Origin: Marinitoga sp. 38H-ov
GTDB lineage: Bacteria > Thermotogota > Thermotogae > Petrotogales > Petrotogaceae
NCBI RefSeq assembly: GCF_011057715.1
Contig: NZ_LNGH01000017.1
Span: 1 to 64,000, forward strand
DNA: 64,000 nt
Direction of reading: 5' to 3'
Part shown: positions 46,267 through 56,244 of the stretch, piece by piece
How positions within the stretch are numbered: the stretch's first letter is position 1
Layout of the letters: every line of letters begins with the position of its first letter
The notes under the pieces: model-generated
The model's input: only the letters and a program-made list of their open reading frames with translations
What the model was told of the DNA's origin: nothing
Databases searched by the model: none
Position numbers and translations under genes: made by a program

Positions 46267-47411
46267 AAAAATGGATAATTTCTATATTAATTATTGTAAT
46301 TATAGGTGTATCAATATTTTTTGCAATACAAAATAAAAAATCTACTATTACAAGTACAGCTATTAAATATATAGAATATCCTGTTCAAAAGGGAAGTTTA
46401 ACAGAGGTTATAGATGTTTCTGGACATATTAAACCAAAGATATACAGATATATTTATCCGCAAGTTTCTGGGAAGGTAATAGAAATATATAAAAAAGAAG
46501 GGGATTATGTAAAGCAAGGGGATCCTATTTTAAAAATAGATGATACTTCATTATACATTTCATATTTAAACGCTAAACTTTCATATGAATCTGTTAAAGG
46601 TCAAAATACTATTGAAGAAGAAATAAAAAAAGCTCAATATGAAAAGGCTAAAAATGAATATGAAAGTGCTGTTATAAAAGCTCCTATATCAGGTAAATTA
46701 ATTAATTTTAATTTGGAGTTGGGAAATACAATTGGTACTAATACATTAGTTGGTGTAATAATAGATGATACATCATTTGAATTTGTAGGTTATATTGATT
46801 TAATTGATTATCCTAAGGTGAAAATAGGTCAAGAATTAACCTTAACTATAGATGGGTACTTTGATAAGAATATAAAAGGAGTTATTACATATGTTTCTTT
46901 AGGAGATTTAACATCTAATAATGTTACTGTAGCAGAAATTAAGGCTGATTTAGATTTAAATACTCAAAATAAACTTTTGAATTTAGATGTTAATAAATCT
47001 GAAATTTTATCTAAAAAAACTTTATCAGAAAGAGTTAAATCTCCAGAACAAATAGCAGAATTAAAAAAGACTAAAAATCAGTTGACTAGAGAATTTGATT
47101 TAAAAATATATGCAGGAGTTTCAGCAGAAGGACAAATTTATTCAGTAAATGAAGAAAATGTTATTAAAGTTCCATTAACTGCTATAACAAGTAAAGATGG
47201 GGAAAAATATGTATTAGTTAAAAAAGGAACCGATGGCGAAAATCCAATCACTGAAGAAAGGAAAGTGCAATTAGGAACAATAACTGAAAGTTTTGCAGAG
47301 ATAAAAGAGGGATTAAGTGAAGGTGAAATAATATTAATGAAATCTACATCAACTATAAAAAATGGATATAATAAATCACCTATACCAGCTGGAAGAGTTT
47401 TGGGTAAATGA
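46263..47411 (+). CDS. Periplasmic adaptor, MacA/YknX (HlyD/RND-MFP) type
   Basis: 382 residues. N-terminal membrane anchor (about 4-23), biotinyl-lipoyl halves (VSGKVIEIYKKEGDYVKQGDP and VIKAPISGKLINFNLELGN without their ends) flanking a short helical hairpin of about 40 residues, then beta-barrel (IGQELTLTIDGY) and a membrane-proximal domain (VPLTAITSKDGEKYVLVKKG). An added charged stretch at about 235-280 interrupts the barrel. Links the inner-membrane pump to the TolC-like proteins. Confidence 0.85.
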   Translation: MKKWIISILIIVIIGVSIFFAIQNKKSTITSTAIKYIEYPVQKGSLTEVIDVSGHIKPKIYRYIYPQVSGKVIEIYKKEGDYVKQGDPILKIDDTSLYISYLNAKLSYESVKGQNTIEEEIKKAQYEKAKNEYESAVIKAPISGKLINFNLELGNTIGTNTLVGVIIDDTSFEFVGYIDLIDYPKVKIGQELTLTIDGYFDKNIKGVITYVSLGDLTSNNVTVAEIKADLDLNTQNKLLNLDVNKSEILSKKTLSERVKSPEQIAELKKTKNQLTREFDLKIYAGVSAEGQIYSVNEENVIKVPLTAITSKDGEKYVLVKKGTDGENPITEERKVQLGTITESFAEIKEGLSEGEIILMKSTSTIKNGYNKSPIPAGRVLGK

Positions 47412-47420
47412 GGTGTTTGT

Positions 47421-48107
47421 ATGAATGATATTGTTTTTGAAGTAAGAGATGTAAAAAAAATATATAATATGGGAGAAGTTAAGGTAAATGCTTTAGCTGG
47501 TATAAATTTTAAGATAAAAAAAGGGGAATTTGTAATAATTATGGGGCCTTCTGGTTCTGGTAAATCAACAACACTTCATATTATGGGATGTTTGGATGTT
47601 CCTACTTCTGGTGAGGTATATATAGATTCAATTAAAGTTAGCGATTTAGATGATAAAAGTTTGGCAAAAGTAAGAAGAGAAAAAATAGGGTTTGTATTTC
47701 AACAATTTAATTTATTACCTAGAATGACAGCTTTAGAGAATGTTGAATTACCTATGATGTATAAAGGTGTTCCATCTCATAAACGAAAAAAAAGAGCTAA
47801 AGAGTTATTGGAATTAGTGGGATTAGGAGATAGAATTCATCATAAGCCAACGCAATTGTTTGGAGGGCAAATGCAAAGAGTTGCAATTGCTAGAGCTTTA
47901 GCTAATGATCCTAGTTATATTTTAGCAGATGAGCCTACAGGGAACCTGGACACTAAAAGTGGAGAAGAAGTTTTAAAAATATTTAAAAAATTAAACGCTG
48001 AAGGAATGACAGTAATTATTGTTACCCATGATCCTGAATTAGAAGAACTTGGAACACATAATATTTTTCTAAGAGATGGTCTTATACAAAAGGAGAGTTT
48101 TGTATGA
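47421..48107 (+). CDS. ABC ATPase, MacB/LolD type, with altered signature motif
   Basis: 228 residues. Walker A GPSGSGKST (42-50), Q-loop FVFQQFN, Walker B YILADEPTGNLD, H-loop VTHDPE. The ABC signature, normally LSGGQ, reads LFGGQ (146-150; Phe147, codon TTT 47859-47861). The rest is a textbook MacB/LolD/YknY ATPase. Overlaps the permease gene by four bases. Confidence 0.93.
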   Translation: MNDIVFEVRDVKKIYNMGEVKVNALAGINFKIKKGEFVIIMGPSGSGKSTTLHIMGCLDVPTSGEVYIDSIKVSDLDDKSLAKVRREKIGFVFQQFNLLPRMTALENVELPMMYKGVPSHKRKKRAKELLELVGLGDRIHHKPTQLFGGQMQRVAIARALANDPSYILADEPTGNLDTKSGEEVLKIFKKLNAEGMTVIIVTHDPELEELGTHNIFLRDGLIQKESFV

Positions 48108-49285
48108 TTATAGAAATGATTAAAGAAGCATTAAGAGCATTATTTCAAAATAAAATGAGATCTTTCCTATCTATGCTTGGGATTATAATAGGTGTTTTAG
48201 CTGTTATTATAGTGTTATCTTTAGGTAATGGCGCAACTTATTCTGTGAAAAGTGAAATAGAGTCTATGGGTTCAAATGTTTTTTATGTTATAGCTAAAGG
48301 TTCTAGATATGCAAAATTATCTGTAGCTGATTTAGAAGATTTAAAAATGAATTCTCAATTTTTAACAAATATTACTCCAAGTTTTTCTAGTGGAGGTAAT
48401 TTTAAATATGACACAAATGAAGTTTCTGCACAATATTATGGAGTAGTTCCTGATTTTATTAATATGTTTTCCTTAGAAGTAGAAAAAGGTAGAATGATTA
48501 ATGATATTGACAATGAAGGTATTTTAAAGGTAGCTGTTATCGGAAGCTCTGTTGCTGAACAGTTATTTGAAGATGAGGATCCTATTGGAAAAACAATTAA
48601 ATTGTTTAGAAATAAGGGAAGTATTAATTTTACTGTAATTGGAGTAATTAAACCTACAGGCTCAAAATTGTTTTTAAATGTGGACAATACAATTTTTATT
48701 CCGTATGAAACAATGAATAAAAGAGTTACCAAAGTAGACGTTGTAAATCAATTTTTTGCCAAAGCAATATCTAGTGATTTAAATGAAGAAGCAAAAAATG
48801 AGCTTGAAAATTTTCTATATACAAAATTTAAGGATAATAGAGCATATTTTATTATAAGTCAAGAAGAAATATTAGGTACAATAAATCAAGTTACAGGTAT
48901 GCTTAATTTGACTTTAGGGGCTATTGCAGGTATTTCTTTACTTGTAGGTGGAATAGGTATTATGAATATTATGTTGGTATCTGTTACAGAAAGAACAAGA
49001 GAAATAGGTATTAAAAAAGCTATCGGTGCAACTAATGGGAATATATTAATGCAATTTTTAACTGAATCAATATTTTTAACTATTACAGCAGGTGCAATTG
49101 GTATTTTTTTAGGGATTTATTTTGCAAAATTAATAGGAAAATTTATTAATATAACTCCTTATTTTGATTTAAATCAAATAATATTAGCATTTGTAGTTTC
49201 TGGAGCTATAGGTTTATTCTTTGGTGTTTATCCGGCTATTAAAGCATCAAAGCTAAATCCGGTAGATGCCTTAAGATATGAATAG
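48104..49285 (+). CDS. MacB/FtsX-type permease
   Basis: 393 residues. One TM helix near 20-42, an extracytoplasmic MacB_PCD-type domain (about 45-250), then three TM helices (about 268-292, 320-342, 358-380) in the FtsX fold: LTLGAIAGISLLVGGIGIMN, ERTREIGIKKAIGA, FFGVYPAIKASKLNPVDALRYE. Works mechanically with the ATPase to drive export of antibiotics, peptides or lipoproteins. Terminator follows. Confidence 0.93.
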   Translation: MIIEMIKEALRALFQNKMRSFLSMLGIIIGVLAVIIVLSLGNGATYSVKSEIESMGSNVFYVIAKGSRYAKLSVADLEDLKMNSQFLTNITPSFSSGGNFKYDTNEVSAQYYGVVPDFINMFSLEVEKGRMINDIDNEGILKVAVIGSSVAEQLFEDEDPIGKTIKLFRNKGSINFTVIGVIKPTGSKLFLNVDNTIFIPYETMNKRVTKVDVVNQFFAKAISSDLNEEAKNELENFLYTKFKDNRAYFIISQEEILGTINQVTGMLNLTLGAIAGISLLVGGIGIMNIMLVSVTERTREIGIKKAIGATNGNILMQFLTESIFLTITAGAIGIFLGIYFAKLIGKFINITPYFDLNQIILAFVVSGAIGLFFGVYPAIKASKLNPVDALRYE

Positions 49286-49307
49286 TCCGCTTTTTTTAAA
49301 GCGGGCT
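49284..49307 (+). terminator. Terminator of the MacAB operon
   Basis: AGTCCGCTTT (49284-49293), T-loop, AAAGCGGGCT (49298-49307), then T-run; one G-U pair. It overlaps the stop. Confidence 0.88.
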
Positions 49308-49499
49308 TTTTTATATACTAAAATTTCTAGCAATAAAAAGATATTTTGAAAAATAAAGAGTAAATGAAAGATTTTTCATTATAATTAGATATTTTTATTA
49401 TATTACAATTAATTATAAAGAAATAGTAAAGATAATAATTTTGTCTTTGCTTAATGTATTAGAAACTTTGATAAAGTATTTGTAATTTTTATTTTTTTG

Positions 49500-49508
49500 T
49501 GGTAAAAT
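49500..49508 (+). promoter_or_regulatory. Extended -10 promoter of oppA
   Basis: TGGTAAAAT, 36 bp before the oppA ATG. The 259-bp gap before oppA is otherwise AT-rich with no other feature that I can support. Confidence 0.5.
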
Positions 49509-49544
49509 AATACCGGAATAAATTTTAATCAAGGAGGGGACAGT

Positions 49545-51374
49545 ATGAAGAAACTCTTAGTAGCACTTTTATTAGTATTTTCTATTTTTACATTTGCTGA
49601 AGTTATGAACCCCAATACAATAGTTGATGTAACTATTGGGGAACCAGACACATTAGATCCACATCAAGCATACGATACAGCTAGTGGTGAAGTAATTTTT
49701 AATGTATATGACAACCTTATTGAATATGTAGGTTCAAGTTTAAGTAAATTTGCTCCAAGAATAGCAGAGTCATGGGAAATTGACGGAAATACGGTTAAAT
49801 TCAAAATCAGAAAAGGCGTTAAATTCCACAGTGGAAATGAATTAACACCATATGATATTGAATATACATTTGAAAGAGCATTAATTGGAAATCCTGGTGG
49901 CGGACCTATCTGGATGTTATACGAAGTATTCTTTGGAGATTACTTCAGTTTAAAATCAGCAGTTAAGGGTTTAACAGGACATTCATGGTCAGATTTAGTA
50001 GATGCTGATAAAAATCCTGTAAGTGATGAAGCAAAACAAATCTTATTAGATTTCTACAAAAATTATATTGATCCAAAAATTGAAGTAGATGGCGATTATG
50101 TAGTATTCCACTTAGCAGCTCCAAAAGTATATTTCTTAAATATTATTGCACAAGGTTCATCATGGGGAGCAATATTAGACAGTAAAGCTGCAATGGATTT
50201 AGGATTATGGGATGGAAAAGAAGAAGGATGGTGGAAATTCCACGATTGGAAAAAAGAAGATTCACCATTATACGCAAAAGAAATTGGTTCAGGTCCATTT
50301 ACTTTAGTAGAATGGAACAGAACAGAACAAAAAGTTACATTAAAAGCATTCCCAGAATACTGGAGAGGTCCAGCAAAAGTTGAAAACGTAGTTATTTGGG
50401 GAGTAGATGAATGGTCAACAAGAAAAACATTGTTAGAAAAAGGTGAAGCAGATATCGCAGCTGTACCTGTACAATTCTTGAACCAAGTAAAAGGAAATCC
50501 AGATTTAGAAATTATCGAAGGTTTACCATCAGTATCTGTAACAACATTAAACTTCAACTGGCAAGTAAAACCAGATTCACCATATATTGGAAGCGGTAAA
50601 TTAGACGGTGAAGGTATTCCAACAACATTCTTTGCTGATAAAAATGTAAGATTAGCTTTCATTCATTCATTTGATTATCAAAAAATGATTGATGATGTAT
50701 TAGATGGTTATGGAGAATTGGTTCCAACAGCATTACCAAAAGGATTCTTAGGTTACTCTGACGAATTACAAAAACCAGCATTTGATTTAGCTGAAGCAAC
50801 AAAATACTTCAAGAGAGCTTACAGAGGACAATTATGGAGAAAAGGTTTCAAAATGACAATTCTTTACAATACAGGTAATGAAGCAAGACAAAAATCAGCT
50901 GAATTATTAGCAGATTCATTAAAGAAAATCAATCCTAAATTCCAAGCTGAAGTTAGAGGAGTACAATGGCCAACATTCTTAGATGCTAGAAAAAATGGAA
51001 AAATGCCATTATACATTTTAGGTTGGTTAGCAGATTATCCTGATCCAAACAACTTTATTTACACATTCTATCATTCAGACGGTGACTATGGTTATTACTT
51101 TGGTGAAGAATATGCTAAATTTGCAAATGCACCACAAGCATTCTTTGGCGGTAAATCATTAAATGAAGTAATTAATGAAGCATCATCATTAACAGATCCA
51201 GCAGAAAGAGAAAAATTATATATTCAAATTCAAGAATTTGTAATTAGAGAAGGTTTAGGTGTTCCATTATATCAACCAGTTGGTGTAAGGGTTCATAGAA
51301 AATGGTTAAAAGGTTGGTATCCAAACTCAATTAGACCAGGTGACGATTATTACGCATATTCAAAATCAGAATAA
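49545..51374 (+). CDS. oppA: Peptide ABC transporter substrate-binding protein (family 5)
   Basis: 609 residues. Signal peptide MKKLLVALLLVFSIFTFAE. Family-5 SBP features: VDVTIGEPDTLDPHQAYDT, LAESWEIDGNTVKFKIRKGVKFHSG shared block, YDIEYTFERAL, IGSGPFTLVEWNR, and the late WLADYPDPNNFIYTFYHS. Binds oligopeptides or, in Thermotogae, sometimes beta-oligosaccharides, so the ligand is open. The gene uses more C-ending codons (TTC, AAC) than its neighbours, fitting high expression. A weak terminator separates it from the permease genes. Confidence 0.92.
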   Translation: MKKLLVALLLVFSIFTFAEVMNPNTIVDVTIGEPDTLDPHQAYDTASGEVIFNVYDNLIEYVGSSLSKFAPRIAESWEIDGNTVKFKIRKGVKFHSGNELTPYDIEYTFERALIGNPGGGPIWMLYEVFFGDYFSLKSAVKGLTGHSWSDLVDADKNPVSDEAKQILLDFYKNYIDPKIEVDGDYVVFHLAAPKVYFLNIIAQGSSWGAILDSKAAMDLGLWDGKEEGWWKFHDWKKEDSPLYAKEIGSGPFTLVEWNRTEQKVTLKAFPEYWRGPAKVENVVIWGVDEWSTRKTLLEKGEADIAAVPVQFLNQVKGNPDLEIIEGLPSVSVTTLNFNWQVKPDSPYIGSGKLDGEGIPTTFFADKNVRLAFIHSFDYQKMIDDVLDGYGELVPTALPKGFLGYSDELQKPAFDLAEATKYFKRAYRGQLWRKGFKMTILYNTGNEARQKSAELLADSLKKINPKFQAEVRGVQWPTFLDARKNGKMPLYILGWLADYPDPNNFIYTFYHSDGDYGYYFGEEYAKFANAPQAFFGGKSLNEVINEASSLTDPAEREKLYIQIQEFVIREGLGVPLYQPVGVRVHRKWLKGWYPNSIRPGDDYYAYSKSE

Positions 51375-51411
51375 TTTAAAAATTTTTAGATAATTACTAT
51401 TATTTCAATTT

Positions 51412-51437
51412 AAGGGGAGGGGTGAATACCTCTCCTT
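51412..51437 (+). terminator. Attenuating terminator between oppA and oppB
   Basis: AAGGGGAGG (51412-51420), 8-base loop, CCTCTCCTT (51429-51437), one G-U pair, then a T-rich run. It would make more SBP than pump message; a new extended -10 promoter follows. Confidence 0.75.
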
Positions 51438-51469
51438 ATCTTTTTTCTTTTTTGAATAATATGTTTCTG

Positions 51470-51478
51470 TGATATAAT
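51470..51478 (+). promoter_or_regulatory. Extended -10 promoter of oppBCDF
   Basis: TGATATAAT, 38 bp before oppB. Confidence 0.6.
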
Positions 51479-51515
51479 AAAATGATTTTATATTTTAAAA
51501 TATGGAGGTGCTGTT

Positions 51516-52553
51516 ATGACGGCGTATATTATTAGGAGGTTATTATTGCTACCTCTTATAATTTTTGGGGTTACACTGATAGTTTTCTCCATGATGCAAT
51601 TATTAGGAGAAGATCAATTATTAGCCGCATATGTTGATCCTAACTCTTTGGATAAAATGTCTGTTGAAGAGTTAGAAATGGTTAAAGAAAAGTATGGATT
51701 AAATGATGATCCAGTAACAAAGTATGTAAAATGGATTGGAAATGTAGTAAAAGGAGATTTGGGATGGTCAATTGTTGGTAAGGAACCTGTAAGCAAGGCT
51801 ATTTTAGGTAGATTGCCATCAACAATTGAATTAGCTTTATTTTCCATATTTCCAATTATAGGTGTAGGAGTATGGTTGGGTGTTAAGGCTGCATTGCATA
51901 GAAATAAGTGGCAAGATCATTTAATAAGAATTTTCTCTATTGTAGGATGGTCATTCCCGGATTTTGTTTTTGGCTTATTAATACTTATGGTATTTTATAG
52001 TTGGCTTGGTTGGTTCCCCCCTGGAAGAGTTAGTCTGCAAATTGAAAGTATAATCAATTCGCCAGACTTTCATCAATATACTAAGTTAGTAACTATTGAT
52101 GGATTATTAAATGGAAGATTAGATGTATTTTGGGATGGATTAAGACATTTAATAGGTCCAATTTTAACATTATCCTACTTATGGTGGGCATATTTAATTA
52201 GAATTACAAGATCATCAATGTTAGAAGTTTTAAGTAAAGATTATGTTAGAACAGCAAGAGCTAAGGGTTTATCAGAAAGAGTGGTAATTAATAAGCATGC
52301 TAAAAGAAATGCTTTAATTCCAGTTGCTACAGTTGCAGGATCTATGATTATTGGATTGATTATGGGAGTTATTATTGTTGAAACAATATTTGTAAGACCA
52401 GGTATTGGAAGTTTTGCTGCAAAAGCTGCAGGACAACTTGATTATGCTTCAATAATGGGTATGTTATTATTTTCGTCATTTATACTAATAGTCGGTAATT
52501 TGATCATTGACATATCTTATGCATTAATCGATCCAAGAATTAGATACGAGTGA
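51516..52553 (+). CDS. oppB: Peptide ABC transporter permease OppB/DppB type
   Basis: 345 residues, six TM helices. N-terminal AYIIRRLLLLPLIIFGVTLIVF less one end, and the EAA loop DYVRTARAKGLSERVVINKHAKRNAL trimmed, are typical of OppB. The cytosolic/outer loop after TM1 (GLNDDPVTKYVKW, GDLGWSI) is standard. RBS GGAGGTG. First of the oppBCDF unit. Confidence 0.94.
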   Translation: MTAYIIRRLLLLPLIIFGVTLIVFSMMQLLGEDQLLAAYVDPNSLDKMSVEELEMVKEKYGLNDDPVTKYVKWIGNVVKGDLGWSIVGKEPVSKAILGRLPSTIELALFSIFPIIGVGVWLGVKAALHRNKWQDHLIRIFSIVGWSFPDFVFGLLILMVFYSWLGWFPPGRVSLQIESIINSPDFHQYTKLVTIDGLLNGRLDVFWDGLRHLIGPILTLSYLWWAYLIRITRSSMLEVLSKDYVRTARAKGLSERVVINKHAKRNALIPVATVAGSMIIGLIMGVIIVETIFVRPGIGSFAAKAAGQLDYASIMGMLLFSSFILIVGNLIIDISYALIDPRIRYE

Positions 52554-52564
52554 GGTGAGTTGAA

Positions 52565-53935
52565 ATGAATGAAGAATTAAAAAGAGCTCTTAGGAAGTTC
52601 TATAAAAACCCTTCAGCTATGTTAGGCTTAATACTTTTAATATTTTTTATTTTAGTAGCAGCTTTTGCTCCATTATTAGCTCCTCCTCAAATTCCAATTG
52701 ATCCTGAAATAGAAAATATGGAGCAAATGTTAAATGAATTGGAAGAAACAAAAAATCCATCTTTAATAGATGATTTAACAATGTCTTTTACTGACTATTA
52801 TGATTTCACATATGGTTTTTATTTAGAATATTCTGAAGATGTTAAAAATTTAAAAGAAGCTTTGAATGAATATAAATCTAATAAAACAGATAAAAATTTG
52901 GAAAAATTAATTGAAGCATTATCTCCGTTAACAGATGAATATATATTAGATGAATCATACTTAACTAATATTCAAGATAATTTAAATGATAGTAAAAAAT
53001 TTAATTTGGCTATAAAAGATTTGGAAAAAGGTCTTGATGCATTTTTAGCTAAAGCTAAAAATGCTGAAAAAATGAATGCTGAATTAGAAGAAATAAATTC
53101 TAAAAATACTTCTGTTGAAGAGTTTTTACAATCAGCAAAAAAATATTTTAAAGATTTAAAAGAAAATTACATTAAAGATTTAAATTATGATCCATATGTT
53201 ATGCCTATAGTAACATATGAAAATACACCTCAACCACCTTCAAAAGAATATCCTTTTGGTATTAGTAATGGAAGAGATATTTATTATGGTGTTGTTTGGG
53301 GGACAAGAACTGGATTTAAAATTGGATTAACAGTTGTTTTAACAGCTACTGTTATAGGTTTGTTTATAGGATCAATTTCTGCATATTTTGGCGGATGGGT
53401 AGACGAAGTTTTAATGAGAATTACAGATATTTTTATGTCTATTCCATTTATGTTATCAGCTATGGTTTTAACCACAGTTTTAGGAACTGGTCTTGATAAG
53501 GTTATGATTGCAATGATTGTTTTTGGTTGGATGGGTTCTGCAAGATTAATTAGAGGTAATATCTTACAAGCAAAAAATGATCAATATGTTTTAGCTGCAA
53601 AAGCATTAGGAGTGAAAGATTCTAAAATAATTGTTAAACATATTTTGCCTAATACCGTGTTCCCTGTATTAATTCAAGCTTCTATGAGAATTGGATCAAT
53701 GGTTATTACTGCTGCTGTTTTAAGTTTCTTAGGTGTTGGAGCTCCTCAAGGATATGCTGATTGGGGATCTATATTAAATTATGCAAGAAACTGGATTTTA
53801 GGTGGTACTGGTGGAGCATTTGATTATTGGTATACTGTAATGTATCCTGGTACAGCAATGGTTTTATTTGTTTTAGCATGGAACTTAGTTGGAGATGCAC
53901 TCAGAGATATATTTGATCCGAAACTACGCGGTTAG
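52565..53935 (+). CDS. oppC: Peptide ABC transporter permease OppC/DppC type with large insertion
   Basis: 456 residues; OppC is usually about 290-340. TM1 (about 17-42) is followed by a charged, helical insertion from about residue 48 to 218 with coiled-coil character, then the normal FGISNGRDIYYGVVWGTRTG region and the five remaining TM helices with EAA loop YVLAAKALGVKDSKIIVKHI trimmed. By the usual topology the insertion lies outside the membrane on the periplasmic side, where the SBP docks. 11 bp after oppB. Confidence 0.93.
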   Translation: MNEELKRALRKFYKNPSAMLGLILLIFFILVAAFAPLLAPPQIPIDPEIENMEQMLNELEETKNPSLIDDLTMSFTDYYDFTYGFYLEYSEDVKNLKEALNEYKSNKTDKNLEKLIEALSPLTDEYILDESYLTNIQDNLNDSKKFNLAIKDLEKGLDAFLAKAKNAEKMNAELEEINSKNTSVEEFLQSAKKYFKDLKENYIKDLNYDPYVMPIVTYENTPQPPSKEYPFGISNGRDIYYGVVWGTRTGFKIGLTVVLTATVIGLFIGSISAYFGGWVDEVLMRITDIFMSIPFMLSAMVLTTVLGTGLDKVMIAMIVFGWMGSARLIRGNILQAKNDQYVLAAKALGVKDSKIIVKHILPNTVFPVLIQASMRIGSMVITAAVLSFLGVGAPQGYADWGSILNYARNWILGGTGGAFDYWYTVMYPGTAMVLFVLAWNLVGDALRDIFDPKLRG

Positions 53936-53949
53936 GAAGGAGGCAAACA

Positions 53950-54957
53950 ATGAAAGAGCCAATATTAAAAGTAAATAATTTACATACATATTTTTCTACT
54001 GAAGACGGTGAAGTAAGAGCTGTTAGAGGAGTATCTTTTGATGTTTGTGAAGGGGAAACTATAGCTATTGTTGGTGAATCTGGATCAGGTAAATCAGTTA
54101 CTTCATTAAGTATTATGAGATTACTTGATGAAAATGGAAGAATAGCTGATGGTGAAATATTGTATAAGGGACAAGATATATCTAAAATTCCAGAAGATGA
54201 TATGAGGCATATTAGAGGAAAAGAAATAGCTATGATTTTCCAAGAACCTATGACAGCTTTAAATCCGGTATTTACTGTTGGAGATCAAATAATTGAAATG
54301 ATTATGCTTCATATGGGAATGGATGAAAAATCAGCAAGACAAAGAGCAATAGATTTATTAAGAAAAGTTGGAATTCCAGAACCAGAAAAACGTGTTGATC
54401 AATATCCACATGAATTATCAGGTGGTATGAGACAAAGAGCTATGATTGCAATGGCATTATCATGTAATCCAAAAGTTTTAATAGCTGATGAACCTACTAC
54501 TGCACTTGATGTTACTATACAAGCACAAATTTTGGAATTAATGAAAGAGTTACAAAAAGAATATGGTATGGCTATAATATTTATTACTCATGATTTAGGT
54601 GTTGTAGCAGAAATGGCAGATAAAGCTGCTGTTATGTATGCTGGTAAAATTGTAGAATATGGAGATATAGTTTCTATTTTTAAAAGACCTAAAAATCCAT
54701 ATACATGGGGACTTATGCAATCAATACCTAAATTAAATGAAGAAGTAGATAGATTAATGTCAATTCCTGGAACTGTTCCTAATCCAAGAAGGTTTCCAAA
54801 AGGGTGTGGTTTTTCAAATAGATGTTTCTTAGCAAAAGATAGATGTAAAGATGATATGCCAGAATTAGTAGAGGTTGAACCCGGTCATTATTCAAGATGC
54901 TTCTATATAGATGAATTGGTTAAAGAAGTAGAGAAATCAAGGGTAGGTGAAAAATAA
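53950..54957 (+). CDS. oppD: Peptide ABC transporter ATPase OppD type
   Basis: 335 residues. Walker [10 protein letters not shown]-loop [12 protein letters not shown], signature LSGGMRQR, Walker [13 protein letters not shown]-loop ITHDL. C-terminal Opp-type domain with cluster-like Cys: [15 protein letters not shown] … SRC, which in OppD holds a 4Fe-4S cluster. RBS AAGGAGG; overlaps oppF by one base. Confidence 0.95.
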   Translation: MKEPILKVNNLHTYFSTEDGEVRAVRGVSFDVCEGETIAIVGESGSGKSVTSLSIMRLLDENGRIADGEILYKGQDISKIPEDDMRHIRGKEIAMIFQEPMTALNPVFTVGDQIIEMIMLHMGMDEKSARQRAIDLLRKVGIPEPEKRVDQYPHELSGGMRQRAMIAMALSCNPKVLIADEPTTALDVTIQAQILELMKELQKEYGMAIIFITHDLGVVAEMADKAAVMYAGKIVEYGDIVSIFKRPKNPYTWGLMQSIPKLNEEVDRLMSIPGTVPNPRRFPKGCGFSNRCFLAKDRCKDDMPELVEVEPGHYSRCFYIDELVKEVEKSRVGEK

Positions 54958-56135
54958 TGTCTCAGAAAAAAGTTCTATTGCAAGTTGATAACTTAAAAAA
55001 ATATTTCCCTGTAAGAGCAGGTGTTTTCAAAAAGGTTGTAGCTCATGTACAAGCGGTTGATGATGTTTCATTTAAAGTATTTGAAGGTGAAACAATAGGT
55101 TTGGTTGGAGAATCAGGTTGTGGTAAAAGTACTACAGGTATGACTATATTAAGATTATTAAATCCAACATCAGGAAGAATTGTTGTTGATGGTTTAGATA
55201 CAACTCCTATGTTTATGAAAGGATCTAAAGCTAGAAAATATATTAATGAAACCTATGTAAATAGATTTAATGAAATGAAAAATAAGTATAAAACTGAAGA
55301 TGAAGTAATAAAAAATTTGAAGGATGATGTAGATAAAAAATATGCAGAAATATATTTTAATAGTGGATATAATGGTTTACATGAAGAAATGTTGTCTAAA
55401 TTAGAAGAAAAAAGAAAATGGTTTAGAAGAAATATGCAAATAATTTTCCAAGATCCATATTCTTCTTTAAACCCTAGATTAAGAATTAGAAGTATTATAG
55501 CCGAAGGATTATTTACACACGGACTAGTAAAAAATGGAGCAGAAGCTACAGAAAAAGTTAAAGATTTATTAGAAAAAGTTGGTTTATCTTCAGAGTATAT
55601 TTATAGATTTCCACATGAATTTTCTGGAGGACAAAGGCAAAGAATCGGTATTGCAAGAGCATTGGCGTTAAATCCAAAATTAATTGTTGCCGATGAAGCT
55701 GTTTCTGCATTGGATGTTTCTATTCAATCACAAGTTATAAACTTGTTGGAGGATTTACAAAATGAATTTAAATTAACATATGTGTTTATTGCTCATGATT
55801 TAGCTGTTGTAAAACATATTTCTGACAGAATTGCTGTAATGTATCTTGGTAAAGTAGTTGAATTAGCAGATAAAAAAGAAATGTTTGACAATCCATTGCA
55901 TCCATATACAGTATCATTAATGTCTGCAATTCCTATACCAGATCCTGAGTATAAAAAGAAGAGGATTATTTTACAAGGGGATGTTCCAAGTCCTATTAAT
56001 CCTCCAAGTGGATGTAGATTCCACCCGAGATGTCCAATTGCAAAAGATATTTGTTCTAAACAAGAACCGCCACTAGTAGAATTAGAAGATGGACATCAAG
56101 TAGCATGTCATTTTGCTGGACAATTTAAAGGATAA
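54957..56135 (+). CDS. oppF: Peptide ABC transporter ATPase OppF type with insertion
   Basis: 392 residues; OppF is usually about 320-330. Walker [10 protein letters not shown] (51-59), Q-loop [12 protein letters not shown], signature [16 protein letters not shown], Walker [15 protein letters not shown]-terminal Cys set [15 protein letters not shown] … C. Between the Walker A strand and the Q-loop lies an extra, highly charged helical segment, about residues 84-150. The core is intact, so the ATPase should be active. Confidence 0.94.
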   Translation: MSQKKVLLQVDNLKKYFPVRAGVFKKVVAHVQAVDDVSFKVFEGETIGLVGESGCGKSTTGMTILRLLNPTSGRIVVDGLDTTPMFMKGSKARKYINETYVNRFNEMKNKYKTEDEVIKNLKDDVDKKYAEIYFNSGYNGLHEEMLSKLEEKRKWFRRNMQIIFQDPYSSLNPRLRIRSIIAEGLFTHGLVKNGAEATEKVKDLLEKVGLSSEYIYRFPHEFSGGQRQRIGIARALALNPKLIVADEAVSALDVSIQSQVINLLEDLQNEFKLTYVFIAHDLAVVKHISDRIAVMYLGKVVELADKKEMFDNPLHPYTVSLMSAIPIPDPEYKKKRIILQGDVPSPINPPSGCRFHPRCPIAKDICSKQEPPLVELEDGHQVACHFAGQFKG

Positions 56136-56140
56136 AATAT

Positions 56141-56179
56141 TATTAAAGCCCGCTTATTAATTAGAAGCGGGCTTTAATA
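56141..56179 (+). terminator. opp operon terminator
   Basis: 15-bp perfect stem TATTAAAGCCCGCTT (56141-56155) / AAGCGGGCTTTAATA (56165-56179) followed by TTTTT. Confidence 0.92.
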
Positions 56180-56212
56180 ATTTTTAATGATTAATCAAAA
56201 AAATTATTTTTA

Positions 56213-56241
56213 TTGACAAAAATAAATTAAAATGATAAAAT
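56213..56241 (+). promoter_or_regulatory. Promoter of the cas6-csm operon
   Basis: TTGACA (56213-56218), exactly 17 bp, TAAAAT (56236-56241) with an extended TGA before it. Start near 56248, giving an untranslated leader of about 77 nt. Confidence 0.78.
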
Positions 56242-56244
56242 AAA

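Noticed and set aside
50096-50662. 188-codon antisense frame inside oppA.
   Set aside because: oppA is unmistakable on the other strand; the antisense frame has no recognisable domain or RBS.
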